Source: CAYPAV01 sp964408805
GTDB lineage: Bacteria; Pseudomonadota; Alphaproteobacteria; UBA8366
DNA length: 64,000 nt
Reading direction: 5' to 3'
NCBI GenBank assembly: GCA_964408805.1
Contig: CAYPAV010000004.1
Location: 1 to 64,000 of the forward strand
How positions within the stretch are numbered: the first letter of the stretch is position 1; every line of letters starts with the position of its first letter. Positions 34,119-44,490 of the stretch are shown piece after piece. Both the position numbers and the translations under genes were made by a program. The notes under the pieces were generated by a model that was given only the letters and a program-made list of their open reading frames with translations, was not told the origin of the DNA and did not search any database.

Positions 34119-35768
34119 TTAGACCGAGAAGCCTTTCGCCAGGTCGCGGAGCTCGAATTTCTGGATTTTGCCGCTGGCGGTGCGCGGCATGGCGTCGACG
34201 ATTTCCAGGCGCTCGGGCAGGTAGTTCTTCGCCATATCGTGGGATTCGAGATGCTCGATCATCGCCTTGAAGGTGAAGTTCGAGCCGGGCTTGAGCTGCA
34301 CGAAGGCGCAGCCCCGTTCGCCGAGGCGCGGGTCCGGTATCGCGACGACCGCCGCCGCCTCGATCGACGGGTGACGGTAGAGCAGCTCCTCGACCTCGAC
34401 CACGGGGACGTTCTCGCCGCCGCGTATGATGATGTCCTTGGCCCGGCCCGCGATCCGGATATAGCCGTCCCTGTCCATGCGCGCGATGTCGCCGGTGTCG
34501 AACCAGCCGTCGTCATCGGTGCCGAAATCCTCGGGCCGTTTCAGATAGCCCGCGAAGGAGCCCGACCCCTTCGCCTTCAAGATGCCTTCCTCATCCGCGT
34601 CCGCCACGGATCCGTCCGTTCGGAACACCTGGACCGCGAAATTTTCGACCGCGACCCCGTCGGTTTCGAAGACCTTTTCGGTCGGATCGCCGATCCGGGT
34701 CGAGGTCACCAGGCCGTTTTCCGTCATGCCCCAGCCCGACATCACGAAAATGTCGAGTTTCTCCATCGCTTCTTGGACCAGGACGCGGGGAATGGGTGCC
34801 CCGGCCGAAAGAAAAGTCTTCAAGGTGCCGACGTCGTAGGTCTCGACCTCAGGCGCGTGCGCAAGATCGGCGAGGAAGGGCGTCGAGGCCATGGTGAAGG
34901 TGACGCCCTCGTCCTGGATCAGCTGGGCCGCCGAGCCCGCTTCCCAGATGTCCTGCAGCACCGCCTTGGCGCCGAGCACGATCGGCGACAGAAGGCCATA
35001 GAGGAACCCTGTCTGATGCGCCATCGGCGAGCTCATCAAGATGACGTCCTCGGGCGTCATATGGCAGCGCTCGATGAAGGATTCGATGCTGCTGACCAAC
35101 GTATTGGCGGTATGCATGACGCCCTTCGGCACCCCCGTGGTGCCCGAGGTATAGAGTACCTCGATGATATCGTTGGGTGCCGGTTTTCGTGCCGCGAAAA
35201 GGGCGGGCCCGGTGCCGTCGTCCTCCCAGCGGGTCTTGAGGAAACGGGCCTCGAATGACTCTTCACCCTCGCCGCCAAGCACGAAAATATGCTCGATCGC
35301 CGGCAATTCCCGTTGAAGCTCGCGTGCCAAGGCGGCGTGATCGAAGCCGCGAAATTCGCGGGGTACGATGAAGACCTTGCTTTCGGCGTAGTCCAGCATG
35401 TAGGCGAGTTCGCGGTGGCGGAAGATCGGCATCACCGGGTTGGTGATGGCGCCGATCCGCGCGCAGGCCAGGTGGATCGCCGCGAATTCCCACCAGTTCG
35501 GCAATTGGTAGGAGACGACATCGCCCTTTTCGACCCCGAGCTCCGCAAGCCCGATGGCGATCCGCTCCACGAAGCGGTGCAGTTGGCGGTAGGACACCGA
35601 GCTGTGCCGACCGCGCATGCTGTTGAAACCGGTAATGGCAACCGAGTCAGGTGCCTCGGCGGCGGCCCGGTCAAGATAGTCGCCGATATTCGGTCTCGGC
35701 CAAAGGCCGGCGGCCGTCATCTCGTCGATCCGGTCTTGCGGGATGACCTCCTGGGTTTCGAGCGGCAT
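34119..35768 (-). CDS. AMP-dependent acyl-CoA ligase (cyclohexanecarboxylate-CoA ligase-like)
   Basis: The 549-residue protein is a complete ANL ligase, unlike the one near 14 kb. The P-loop is VLYTSGTTGVPKGVMH, the A5-like motif is SGWGMTENGLV, the hinge is FDTGDIARMDRDGYIRI, GRAKDIIIRGGENV begins the C-terminal domain, and the catalytic Lys lies in PRTASGKIQKFEL. It activates a carboxylic acid to its CoA ester with ATP. It lies 61 bases after hyuB on the same strand, so acids released by the HyuAB amidase could be its substrates. The palindromic repeat follows its stop. Confidence 0.9.
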   Translation of the reverse strand: MPLETQEVIPQDRIDEMTAAGLWPRPNIGDYLDRAAAEAPDSVAITGFNSMRGRHSSVSYRQLHRFVERIAIGLAELGVEKGDVVSYQLPNWWEFAAIHLACARIGAITNPVMPIFRHRELAYMLDYAESKVFIVPREFRGFDHAALARELQRELPAIEHIFVLGGEGEESFEARFLKTRWEDDGTGPALFAARKPAPNDIIEVLYTSGTTGVPKGVMHTANTLVSSIESFIERCHMTPEDVILMSSPMAHQTGFLYGLLSPIVLGAKAVLQDIWEAGSAAQLIQDEGVTFTMASTPFLADLAHAPEVETYDVGTLKTFLSAGAPIPRVLVQEAMEKLDIFVMSGWGMTENGLVTSTRIGDPTEKVFETDGVAVENFAVQVFRTDGSVADADEEGILKAKGSGSFAGYLKRPEDFGTDDDGWFDTGDIARMDRDGYIRIAGRAKDIIIRGGENVPVVEVEELLYRHPSIEAAAVVAIPDPRLGERGCAFVQLKPGSNFTFKAMIEHLESHDMAKNYLPERLEIVDAMPRTASGKIQKFELRDLAKGFSV

Positions 35769-35829
35769 GCCTCACCTTCCCTTGGCGTCGTACCGAATAA
35801 TAGCGCCGGTCCGTTCCGGGAACAGACCC

Positions 35830-37554
35830 TTACGAACCCTGGCCGCCGTTTCGGCGGCGTTCCTCGGTCGCGGCCGGATCGACCGAAAAATCGACGCCGA
35901 GGACCACGCCATAGGTCGTCGCCGCCGTCTCCACATCGATCAGCCCGGCGCGGGCGTCGGCCGCCACCGCATCCGGTGCCCGGGCGAGCGGGTCGCCATA
36001 GCCGCCGCCACCCGGCATCTCGATGATCAGCCGGTCGTCCTTCGGGATCACTTGGAAGCCCTTGTGCCGCAGCTCCTCGCCCGAGGCGAGCCGGACTCGG
36101 CCCTTGGCGCCGTCGCCCCCGCCGTCGCGGCCGCGCGGCGGGTGATGGACGCGCTCGAAGGTAGCGAAGATGCCGAAAGGCGCGGATTCGCGGTTGGTGA
36201 TCTCCATCGTCTGGCCGAGGCCGCCCCGCTGGCAACCGGGGCCGCCCGAATTCGCCCGGTACTCCTTCCGCCAGACCACCAGGGGGGTGATCGCCTCGGT
36301 GATCTCGATCGGCACGTTCCTGACACCGCTCGGATAGGGTGTCGCCGAAAGGCCGTCCTGCGCCGGCCGGGCGCCGGCCCCGCCGCTGTGGAAACTCATG
36401 ACCATGAAGGGGCTCTTCGTCTCCGGCCCGGTGATGCCGTGGCCAGCGCCGAGCTTCACGGTCCAAAGGTTCGACGTTCCTTCCGCCGGCACCACGTCCG
36501 GCAGCGCCTGATGCAGGCAGCCGAAGACGACATCCGGCAGCATATGGCCAATCGTCGAGCGCGCAACGACGGCACAAGGATGCGGCGCATTGATGATCGT
36601 ATTCTCCGGCGCGGTCACCTGAATCGCGTCCAGGGTGCCCGTGTTGTTCGGAATGGCCGCGCCGACGACACATTTGACGCCAAACGAGGTATAGGCCTCG
36701 GTGTAGCACATGGGGCAGTTGATGCCATATTCCGAAATGCCCGAACTGCCGTCGAAATCGACCGTGATTTGGCCGTCGCCGACGGTCAAGGTCGCCACCA
36801 AATCGATCGGGGTCTCGTAGCCGTCGATCCGCATGCTCGCGGTCCAGCTTCCCTTCGGCAATTCGTTGATCGCCGTCGCCATGCCGGCGCGACTGGTCTC
36901 GATGATCCGGGCGCCGAGGGCATCAAGGTCGTTCAAGTCATACTCCGACATCATTGCCAGCAGCCGGCGGCTGCCGGTCTCGTTGCAGGCGACCAGGGCG
37001 TAGATATCGCCTTCCACCTGAACCGGTTCGCGAACGTTCGACCTGATCAGGGTGAGCAGCCATTCATCCATCTCGCCGGCCCGGGCCAGTGGCATGATCG
37101 GGATGAACAGGCCCTCGTGGTAGATCTGCTTGCCGTCCGGCGATTGGCCTAGGCCGCCGATATCGACGAGATGGCTGGTACAGGCGAAGAGGGCGACCAT
37201 GCGGCCATCCTTGAAGGTCGGCGAAACGATGGTGATGTCGTTCAGGTGCCCCGTTCCTTTCCAGGGGTCGTTGGTGATGTAGGAGTCGCCTTCTCGCATA
37301 CCGTCGGCCGGGAACACCTCGAGGAAGTGGATGACCGCGCGGGCCATCGAATTGATGTGGCCGGGCGTTCCGGTTACCGCCTGCGCCAGCATGCGCCCTT
37401 CGAGGTCGAAGACGCCGGCAGAGATGTCGCCGGCCTCGCGGCTCGACGTGCTGAAGGCGGTGCGAACCAGGGTCTGCGCCTGCTCCTCGACGACCGACAA
37501 CAGGCGCTTCCACATGACCTGGAACTTAATCTCGCTCATGGAGTCCTGGGTCAT
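35830..37554 (-). CDS. hyuB: Hydantoinase/oxoprolinase subunit B (HyuB family), copy 2
   Basis: The 574-residue protein begins with an N-terminal region containing LVRTAFSTSSREAGDISAGV and TNDPWKGTGHLNDITI, and ends with the family GGGGYGDPLARAPDAVAADA. Its ATG overlaps the hyuA stop by four bases, as in the first hyuAB pair. Compared with copy 1 it is 15 residues longer and clearly diverged, so the two operons probably act on different substrates rather than being a recent duplication. The catalytic complex with HyuA opens cyclic amides using ATP. Confidence 0.9.
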   Translation of the reverse strand: MTQDSMSEIKFQVMWKRLLSVVEEQAQTLVRTAFSTSSREAGDISAGVFDLEGRMLAQAVTGTPGHINSMARAVIHFLEVFPADGMREGDSYITNDPWKGTGHLNDITIVSPTFKDGRMVALFACTSHLVDIGGLGQSPDGKQIYHEGLFIPIMPLARAGEMDEWLLTLIRSNVREPVQVEGDIYALVACNETGSRRLLAMMSEYDLNDLDALGARIIETSRAGMATAINELPKGSWTASMRIDGYETPIDLVATLTVGDGQITVDFDGSSGISEYGINCPMCYTEAYTSFGVKCVVGAAIPNNTGTLDAIQVTAPENTIINAPHPCAVVARSTIGHMLPDVVFGCLHQALPDVVPAEGTSNLWTVKLGAGHGITGPETKSPFMVMSFHSGGAGARPAQDGLSATPYPSGVRNVPIEITEAITPLVVWRKEYRANSGGPGCQRGGLGQTMEITNRESAPFGIFATFERVHHPPRGRDGGGDGAKGRVRLASGEELRHKGFQVIPKDDRLIIEMPGGGGYGDPLARAPDAVAADARAGLIDVETAATTYGVVLGVDFSVDPAATEERRRNGGQGS

Positions 37555-39635
37555 GATGCGGTTTCCTCTTTCTGAAGAACGATCTCGCCGAGGGCGTTGA
37601 TCTCGGCGCCGTAGGCGGAAGGCACGATGGTCGATGTCTCGTCCTCGACGATAATCGCGGGCCCTCGGAGATTGGTGCCGGGGGCCAGGTCATCGCGCTT
37701 GAAGAGCGCGGCCTCGACCATCTCGACTCGGGCGGGATCGAAAAAAGCCCGCGTCCCGGCGGGCGCCGCCGTCGCCGCCGCCGGTGCCCCGCCATTTGCC
37801 TTCGGCAGTGGGCGGTCGGTCGCCAGGGTCAGGGTCCAGGTCAAGGCTTCGACGTTAAGCTTTGGGATGGTTCGGGTGAAATGTGCCGCATAGGCCGTAT
37901 CGAAGGCCTCTTGCAGGGTGCGCCGGTCGGCGGCGGAAAATTCGCGGACGGGCAGCGCCACCGCAATTTCGTGGCCCTGACCGCGATAGCGCATATAGGC
38001 CGATCGCGTCTCGACCATCGCTTCCTCAGGTGCGCCGAGCCGGACCACGGCCTCCGCCTCCCGGCGCATCTCGGCGAAGATGCCGTTGACGAATTCGGGA
38101 TCGAAATGCCGGAGATCAACGAGGCGGGTCCGGACCACTTCGTAGGAGATCGGCGCCATCAGAAACCCGACCGCCGATCCGACGCCGGCGCCCCGGGGCA
38201 CGATTATTCGATCCACGCCGAGCTTGTCCGCGAGCCGCGCCGCATGCAGGGGCGCCGCGCCTCCGAAGGCGACCAGCGTTCGGTCGGCCGTGTCCTTGCC
38301 ATGCTCGATCGCGTGCACGCGGGCCGCGTTCGCCATGTTCTCGTTCACGATCTCGTCGATCCCGGCCGCCGCGACGACCGGTGTCAGGTCGAGAGACGAC
38401 CCGATATCCCGGTCTACCGCGTCTTCGGCCAAATCGGGCGCCAGTTCGATCTTGCCGCCGGCGAAATGGCCGGGATCGATCCGGCCGAGCACGACATCCG
38501 CATCGGTGACCGTGGCGGCGGCGCTGCCGCGGCCATAGCAGGCGGGCCCCGGGTCGGAGCCGGCACTCTCCGGTCCGACGGCGATCTGCTTCAACTGGTC
38601 GAGGGTCGCGATCGATCCGCCGCCGGCGCCGATCTCCACCATTTCGATTACCGGAATGCGAAGCGGCAATCCGCTTCCCTTTAGGAACCGATAGGCGCGC
38701 GCGACCTCGAAGGCGCGCGACAGCAGCGGCTTGCAATCGTCGATCAGGGTGATCTTCGCCGTAGTGCCGCCCATGTCGAAGGACAGCACCTTGTCGAGAC
38801 CGTTCCGCGCGGCGATGTTGCGGGCCAGGATGGCGCCGCCCGCGGGGCCGCTCTCGACCAATCGGATCGGCTGGGCGGCGGCGGTCGCGGCCGTCGTGAC
38901 CCCGCCGCTCGACATCATCAAAAGCAAGGGGCAGGCGAGGCCGATCGCCGCCAGTTCGGTCTCCAGACGTTGGACATAGCGGCCGACCATCGGCTGGACA
39001 TAGGCGTTGGCGCAAGCGGTCGACATGCGCTCGTATTCGCGGATTTCGGGGCAAACCTCGGAGGAGCGCGTGATGGAGACACCGGGCAGTTCGGCGGCGA
39101 GGATTTCGGCGGCCCGGCGCTCGTGGGTGTCGTTCATGTAACTGTGCAGGAAGCAGATGGCGACCGCTTCGACCTGATCGTCGCGAAATTCCGCCGCGAT
39201 ATCGCGAAGGGCCGCCTCGTCGAGCGCCAACAGGATCTCCCCATCGGCGGCAACGCGCTCGGGCACGCCGCGCCGGCGTTCGCGCGGGACCAGGGGGGCG
39301 GGCCGTTCCATGTAAAGGTCGTATTGTTCGAAGCGGTGTTCGTAGGCGATCTCCACCGAATCGCGGAACCCCTCGGTCGCGATCAAGGCCGTCCTGGCGC
39401 CCTTCCGTTCGATCAGCGCATTGGTCGCAAGGGTGGTGCCGTGAATCACCAGCTCCACGTCCTTTGCCGAAATACCGGACTCGGCGAGGATGCGGCGGGT
39501 GCCCTCGATCACCGCCGTCTCGGGTGTTGCCGGCGTCGTCAGCAACTTCGCTTGATGTTGATCATCGCCCTTCTCCAGTACAAGGTCGGTGAAGGTGCCC
39601 CCGATATCGACGGCCAATCTTGTGCCCTTGGTCAT
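37551..39635 (-). CDS. hyuA: Hydantoinase/oxoprolinase subunit A (HyuA family), copy 2
   Basis: The 694-residue protein starts MTKGTRLAVDIGGTFTDLVL, followed by HGTTLATNALIERKGARTAL and the second ATP loop SFDMGGTTAKITLI. These are the HyuA/5-oxoprolinase marks. MTKG was chosen as start because the open frame further upstream is not family-like. It is the first gene of the seven-gene minus-strand run, and its start faces a quinone oxidoreductase gene across about 95 bases, the likely divergent promoter region. Some relatives are acetone or acetophenone carboxylase subunits, so a carboxylase role cannot be excluded. Confidence 0.9.
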   Translation of the reverse strand: MTKGTRLAVDIGGTFTDLVLEKGDDQHQAKLLTTPATPETAVIEGTRRILAESGISAKDVELVIHGTTLATNALIERKGARTALIATEGFRDSVEIAYEHRFEQYDLYMERPAPLVPRERRRGVPERVAADGEILLALDEAALRDIAAEFRDDQVEAVAICFLHSYMNDTHERRAAEILAAELPGVSITRSSEVCPEIREYERMSTACANAYVQPMVGRYVQRLETELAAIGLACPLLLMMSSGGVTTAATAAAQPIRLVESGPAGGAILARNIAARNGLDKVLSFDMGGTTAKITLIDDCKPLLSRAFEVARAYRFLKGSGLPLRIPVIEMVEIGAGGGSIATLDQLKQIAVGPESAGSDPGPACYGRGSAAATVTDADVVLGRIDPGHFAGGKIELAPDLAEDAVDRDIGSSLDLTPVVAAAGIDEIVNENMANAARVHAIEHGKDTADRTLVAFGGAAPLHAARLADKLGVDRIIVPRGAGVGSAVGFLMAPISYEVVRTRLVDLRHFDPEFVNGIFAEMRREAEAVVRLGAPEEAMVETRSAYMRYRGQGHEIAVALPVREFSAADRRTLQEAFDTAYAAHFTRTIPKLNVEALTWTLTLATDRPLPKANGGAPAAATAAPAGTRAFFDPARVEMVEAALFKRDDLAPGTNLRGPAIIVEDETSTIVPSAYGAEINALGEIVLQKEETAS

Positions 39636-39730
39636 TGATTTGCACGCGCTCCCGGTTATTAGTGGATAAAATTCCGATCCGGCCTTCCCTAACAACCAAG
39701 GCTGGGCATGAGAAGAGTCAAGAACCGGGC

Positions 39731-40705
39731 ATGTCGATAACAGCCGTCTTTTGCACCGAATTCGGCGATCCGCCGACAATCGACATCCGCGAATTACCGG
39801 CGCCGGTGCCGGGGCCGGACCAGCTTCGCGTCCGGCTCGAGGCCTGGGGTGTCAGCTATGTCGATTTTCTGATGGCCCAGGGCGGCTATCAATTGAAACC
39901 GAAGTTGCCCTACCTGATTGGTCTGGAAGCGGCCGGCACGGTGATGGAGATCGGGTCCGACGCCTTCGGGTCGCGGGTCGGAGACCGGGTGATGACCCGG
40001 CATCGGCCCGGCGCCTTCGCCGAGGAGGTGGTGCTTCCGGCGAACCATGCCATCGCGATGCCCGAGGGGATGGATTTCGAGGCGGCGGCGGGTTTCCGCT
40101 CCGCCTTCGCCACCGCCTATCACGGTCTCGTCCAGGCGGGCCGGCTGGCGGCGGGCGAGACGGCACTGATTCACGGCGCGGCCGGCGGCATGGGTCATGC
40201 CGCGATCCAGGTCGCCAAGCGCCTCGGCGCCACCGTGATCGCCACCGCCGCCGATGCCGAAAAGCGCGCGGCCCTGGTCGGACTCGCCGACCATGTCCTG
40301 GATTATCGCGAGGATCTGGCGGCAAACGTCAAATCCCTGACCGAGGATCGCGGCGTCGATGTCGTCTTCGATCCAGTCGGCGGTGCGGTCCTCGAGGATT
40401 CAATGCGATGCCTGAACTGGGGGGCGCGGCTGGTGATCGTCGGCTTCACCACCGGCCGGCCGTCGACGATCAAGACCAATCACCTCCTGATCAAGGGGGC
40501 TTCGGCCATCGGCATTCGGGTCGGCGAATTCGGCCGCCACAACCCGGAGACCTATGAGGAGAACCTGCGGGTCCTCCTCGATTGGGCCGAGCGGGGCGAG
40601 ATCAAGACCCATATCTCGCACCGCTTCAAATTGGACCAGGTCGCGGAGGCCTTCGCCGCTATCGCGGCCCGGGAGGTCGTCGGCAAGGTCGTCCTGACCC
40701 GATAG
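39731..40705 (+). CDS. NADPH:quinone oxidoreductase-like MDR protein (copy 2)
   Basis: The 324-residue protein shows the zinc-free MDR pattern: LPAPVPGPDQLRVRLEAWGV, LPYLIGLEAAGTVMEIG, and the NADPH loop LIHGAAGGMGHAAIQVAKRL, with DRGVDVVFDPVGGAVLED. It resembles the protein at 25.7 kb in family and arrangement. It should reduce quinones or enones with NADPH in the cytoplasm. It is divergent from hyuA copy 2 and converges with the MFS gene, which ends six bases past this stop. MSITAVF was chosen because the family N-terminus begins there. Confidence 0.88.
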   Translation: MSITAVFCTEFGDPPTIDIRELPAPVPGPDQLRVRLEAWGVSYVDFLMAQGGYQLKPKLPYLIGLEAAGTVMEIGSDAFGSRVGDRVMTRHRPGAFAEEVVLPANHAIAMPEGMDFEAAAGFRSAFATAYHGLVQAGRLAAGETALIHGAAGGMGHAAIQVAKRLGATVIATAADAEKRAALVGLADHVLDYREDLAANVKSLTEDRGVDVVFDPVGGAVLEDSMRCLNWGARLVIVGFTTGRPSTIKTNHLLIKGASAIGIRVGEFGRHNPETYEENLRVLLDWAERGEIKTHISHRFKLDQVAEAFAAIAAREVVGKVVLTR

Positions 40706-40711
40706 AGTGCG

Positions 40712-41917
40712 CTACTCGGCCGGGGCCTCGGCCCCGGTCACCGCCGCGACGCGGGGCAGCTGCAGAACCGCGAGGAAGATGATCGCGGCACAGATGCACA
40801 TGGCGATGAAGAGCAGCCAGAAACCCCAATTCGCATGCATCCAGGCGATCGTCGGCAATGTGATCGACATGACCGAGAAAGTAATGAAGCTTCGCGCCGC
40901 GAAGGCTCGGCTGCGCCATTCGTCCTTCGCCACCCGGCCGACCAGCACGTCGTTGATCGGGATCTGGCCAAAGACCACCAGCATGAAGCCGAGAGAGACG
41001 ATCAGCGCGGCCGCGCCCGTCAACTCGACCATGACCAGGAAGAGAATTGCCTGAATCCCCGCGACCGCCGCGAAGACGGTCCGGATCGAATGGCGGTCGA
41101 CGAGGTAGCCGACGACTAATTGCGCGAAGGCCGCCATGGTGAAGACGAAGAAGGCCCACATGCCGACCGCGGTGATCGACGTCGCGAGGCCGCCGAGACG
41201 TTCCTCGAAGATCTTCGGCAGGGTGTAGGTCGTGCTCTGGAAAATCAGCCCGCCGACCGCGGTCGTGAAGAAGATGATCGAGAACACCCGGATCATGGTT
41301 TGCCGGTCGATCGACAGATGCCCCGCGGCCTTGGTACCACCGCCCTCGTTGGGATAGAGGCTCTCGTTCGAGCCGGCGGCCGCGAAAATCCAGTAGGCGA
41401 CGCCGGCGGAGATCGAAATTACGCCGGGGATGACGAAGGCGAGTTTCCAGTCATAAAGATCGACAAGGGCGCCCGTCAGAAGCGGTGCGGCCGCGACGCC
41501 GAGATTGCCGAACACCCCGTTCAACGCCAGCGGCATGCCGGTCTTGGCGCGGCCCTGGACGACCATGGCGATGCCGACCGGATGATAGATCGAGGCGAAG
41601 ATGCCGATCGCGAACAAGCCGGCGCCGATCGTCATCGGGGTCGTCGCCAGGCTGGTGGCGATCGAGGCGACGCCGATGCCGATGAAGAACACGACGATCA
41701 TCGAATGCCGGTTCCACTTATCCGCGATCCATCCGGCCGGGATGGCGCCGACGCCGAAGGCGACCATGCCGGGCGCGGCGTAGGGCAGAAGATCCGGGTA
41801 GCTCATCTCCCAGTCGATCGCCAGCTTGAGGACCGCGGTCGCGAAAATCAGGATAAACAAATGATCGAAGAAATGGCCGAGGTTGAGAAAGAAAAAATTT
41901 ACCCGATGACGTCCCAT
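40712..41917 (-). CDS. Major facilitator superfamily transporter
   Basis: The 401-residue protein has about 12 hydrophobic segments. Visible features are the loop between helices 2 and 3 (AGWIADKWNRHSMIV, the MFS signature A region), PVGIAMVVQGRAKTG, and the second-half equivalent VGYLVDRHSIRTVFAAVAG. It sits in the inner membrane and could take up or export a small organic compound, perhaps a substrate of the adjacent catabolic genes. There is no adjacent regulator. Its start faces a 278-base AT-rich gap shared with the MBL/cNMP gene. Confidence 0.88.
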   Translation of the reverse strand: MGRHRVNFFFLNLGHFFDHLFILIFATAVLKLAIDWEMSYPDLLPYAAPGMVAFGVGAIPAGWIADKWNRHSMIVVFFIGIGVASIATSLATTPMTIGAGLFAIGIFASIYHPVGIAMVVQGRAKTGMPLALNGVFGNLGVAAAPLLTGALVDLYDWKLAFVIPGVISISAGVAYWIFAAAGSNESLYPNEGGGTKAAGHLSIDRQTMIRVFSIIFFTTAVGGLIFQSTTYTLPKIFEERLGGLATSITAVGMWAFFVFTMAAFAQLVVGYLVDRHSIRTVFAAVAGIQAILFLVMVELTGAAALIVSLGFMLVVFGQIPINDVLVGRVAKDEWRSRAFAARSFITFSVMSITLPTIAWMHANWGFWLLFIAMCICAAIIFLAVLQLPRVAAVTGAEAPAE

Positions 41918-42195
41918 ATCCGATTTCCTTTCGCGCCGAATCCCGTTGGCGGAGCCAGAGGTTTCGGAAAGAATAACGGCTTTGTTTTTTCAGCTTTGCG
42001 ATATTCGGCCATATTATATCGCATAACCGCCAAAAAAATTCGAAATCATAGGGAAAGTAGTGGGTTCTCGCGTTATTGCGGCAAAAATCTCGTGAATTAT
42101 TTTCCGTTTTGTTTAACGTGGTCTCCAGGAGGCGTTATTTACGGCAAGTGCCAGCGAAAATGCTGGAGGGGAACGCATGCCGCGCGAGGTAGGTC

Positions 42196-44402
42196 TTGCA
42201 TAAGATAAGAAAAGTTCAGGTGACCCTTGGCGTTTTCTGGGTCGAGGTTCCGGACGCTGGGCTCTATGTCGTCTGCGGCAGCCCGCCGGACACGGTGAAG
42301 CATCTCATGCGCCGGGGGTTGATCATCGAGCAGGAGGTCGACGGCGTCGTATTCGAGAACGGGCCGAACGCGGTGCTGCTATCGGACGTCATGCTGCAAG
42401 GAGGCAGCTTCGCCAATCTCGCGGAGTTCCTGGTCCTGCAAATGCTCTACCGGCAAGGCATGATCCTGCCAAACCATCCCGGCAATACGGGGCGGAAACC
42501 GGTCCTGATCGGATTGGAGGATCAGGTAAAGGCGCAGTTGGAATACATCTACCGGGGCAATTACGGGTTGGTCTCCCAGGCGGAAATCGAGGCCGCGGGC
42601 ATCGACTCGGAGACCGCCGCCGAAATGATGCGAATGAAGCTGAAGTTCGCTTTCGGCGAGATTGCCGATCCCTCCAAGTTTCTCGATACCTGCATCGTCG
42701 GCCGCGGCCCGGTCGAGGTCGTCAACGGTGTTGCGGTCGAACGGGTCGACGTCAACGTTTACGAGTTCACCTATGAGGATGAAACGGCCCAGGTCGATTT
42801 GAACCTGCCACAGAATTTTCGCTACGAATCGCCCTATCCACTTGGCTATCATCAGGTCGATTGTGGTTATTTCAACGTCATCCATTCGGGCGAGGGCGAC
42901 GGCTGGGATATCAATCGGCCGACCATGTCGAGCATCATCTGCTTCCAGGGCAAGGTCTATCTGGTCGATGCCGGGCCGAACCTGCTGGCCATCCTGAACG
43001 CGCTCGGGGTCAGCGTCAGCGAGATCGAGGGGATCTTCCACACCCATTCCCACGACGACCATTTCGCCGGCTTGCCGACCTTGATGCAGACGGATCATCG
43101 CATCCGCTATTTCGCCACACCCTTGGTGCGGGCCGCGGTAACGCGGAAGCTGACGGCACTCCTTGGCATGGACGAGGCGGAATTCGCGAAATACTTCGAC
43201 GTGCGCGACCTCGAATTCGACAAATGGAACGATGTCGAGGGGCTCGAGGTTATGCCCCTCTTCTCGCCGCACCCGGTGGAGACGAGCATTTTCAATTTCC
43301 GCGCCCTTGGTGCGGGCGGCTATCGCAACTACGCGCATCTGGCGGATATCTCGTCCTTCAACGTGTTGGAATCGATGGTCACCGAGTCGGAGAACGAGCC
43401 CGGAATTTCGGCCGATTTCCTGGAGCGGACGAAACGCGACTATCTGGCGACCGCGAATTTGAAGAAGCTCGATATCGGCGGCGGGCTGATCCATGGCGCG
43501 GCGTCCGATTTCCGCGCCGACAAATCGAGAAAGATCATCCTGGCTCACACCAACCGCGGGTTGACGCCCGAGGAAAAGGAGATCGGATCCGGGGCACCCT
43601 TCGGCACGATCGACGTTCTGATCGAGGGTTACCAGAATTATGCCTGGCGCTTCGGCTTCGACTACCTCCGGACCTACTTCTCGGAGGCCAGCCATGTCCA
43701 GTTGCAGATCCTGCTGAACAATCCGGTCGAGACCTTCAATCCCGAATCGATCCTGATCCGCGAGGGCGCACGGCACGAGGAGATCTACCTCATCCTCACC
43801 GGCAGCGTCGAATGGGTGGCGCCGGACGGGACGGCGACCGGCATTCTGTCGGCCGGCGCTTTCGTCGGCGAGCGCTCGGGCTTGAGCGGAGATGGCGCGC
43901 GCATGACCTACCGGGCGCTGAGTTTCGTCACGGTGCTGAAATTGCCGGCCTCGCTCTATCTTGAATTCGTCAAGGAGAACGATCTCTTCGACGAGCTTTC
44001 CACCTTGAACGACGCCCGGAACTTCCTCCAAGAAACCTGGCTTTTCGGCGAGGCGATTTCGCAGCCCGTCCTGCACCGTGTGGCGAAGGCGATGACCACG
44101 CTCAGGATCCGTCCGGGCGAGGAGATGACCGTCGAGCCGGGCGGCCTCTATATCATGGCGGCCTCTATATCATGAAGGTGGGTGAGGTCGAACGCGAGCG
44201 CGGCGCCCGCGGCGTCCTATCGGTCGGTGTGCGCGAGTTCTTCAACGAGGAGAACATCCTGTTCGATGCGCCGATGCAGTTCGAGGTGCGCGCCACCGAG
44301 GAGAGCTCGGCCTGTCTGATCGATGCGGGCATCGTGGCGGGGATTCCGGTGGTCCGCCGGAAACTCTTCGAGACCTTCCTGCTGCGGATGCAAGCGAGCT
44401 AG
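42196..44402 (+). pseudogene. Metallo-beta-lactamase-fold / cyclic-nucleotide-binding-domain protein, frameshifted by a 17-bp duplication
   Basis: The first frame gives a long protein with an MBL motif THSHDDHFAGL (H284, H286, D288, H289) and, from about residue 510, a cNMP-binding-like domain (REGARHEEIYLILTGSVEWV, SAGAFVGERSGLSGDG). At 44140-44173 the 17-bp unit ggcggcctctatatcat occurs twice in tandem. Because 17 is not a multiple of three, the frame ends prematurely at 44175. The true ending, VGEVERERGARGVLSVGVRE and on to FLLRMQAS, is in another frame to 44402. Removing one copy gives one 730-codon frame. TTG is used as start after GAGG at 42184. The protein would hydrolyse or bind a substrate under nucleotide or ligand control; its role is unknown. 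Confidence 0.85.
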
Positions 44403-44490
44403 GCATAGCACCGCCGCGTCTTCTCGCTTGGCGTCGCCGGGTTTTTTTGGCAAGGAATGCGCCGGACACACGATTGCGCGCGCGGGAGCC

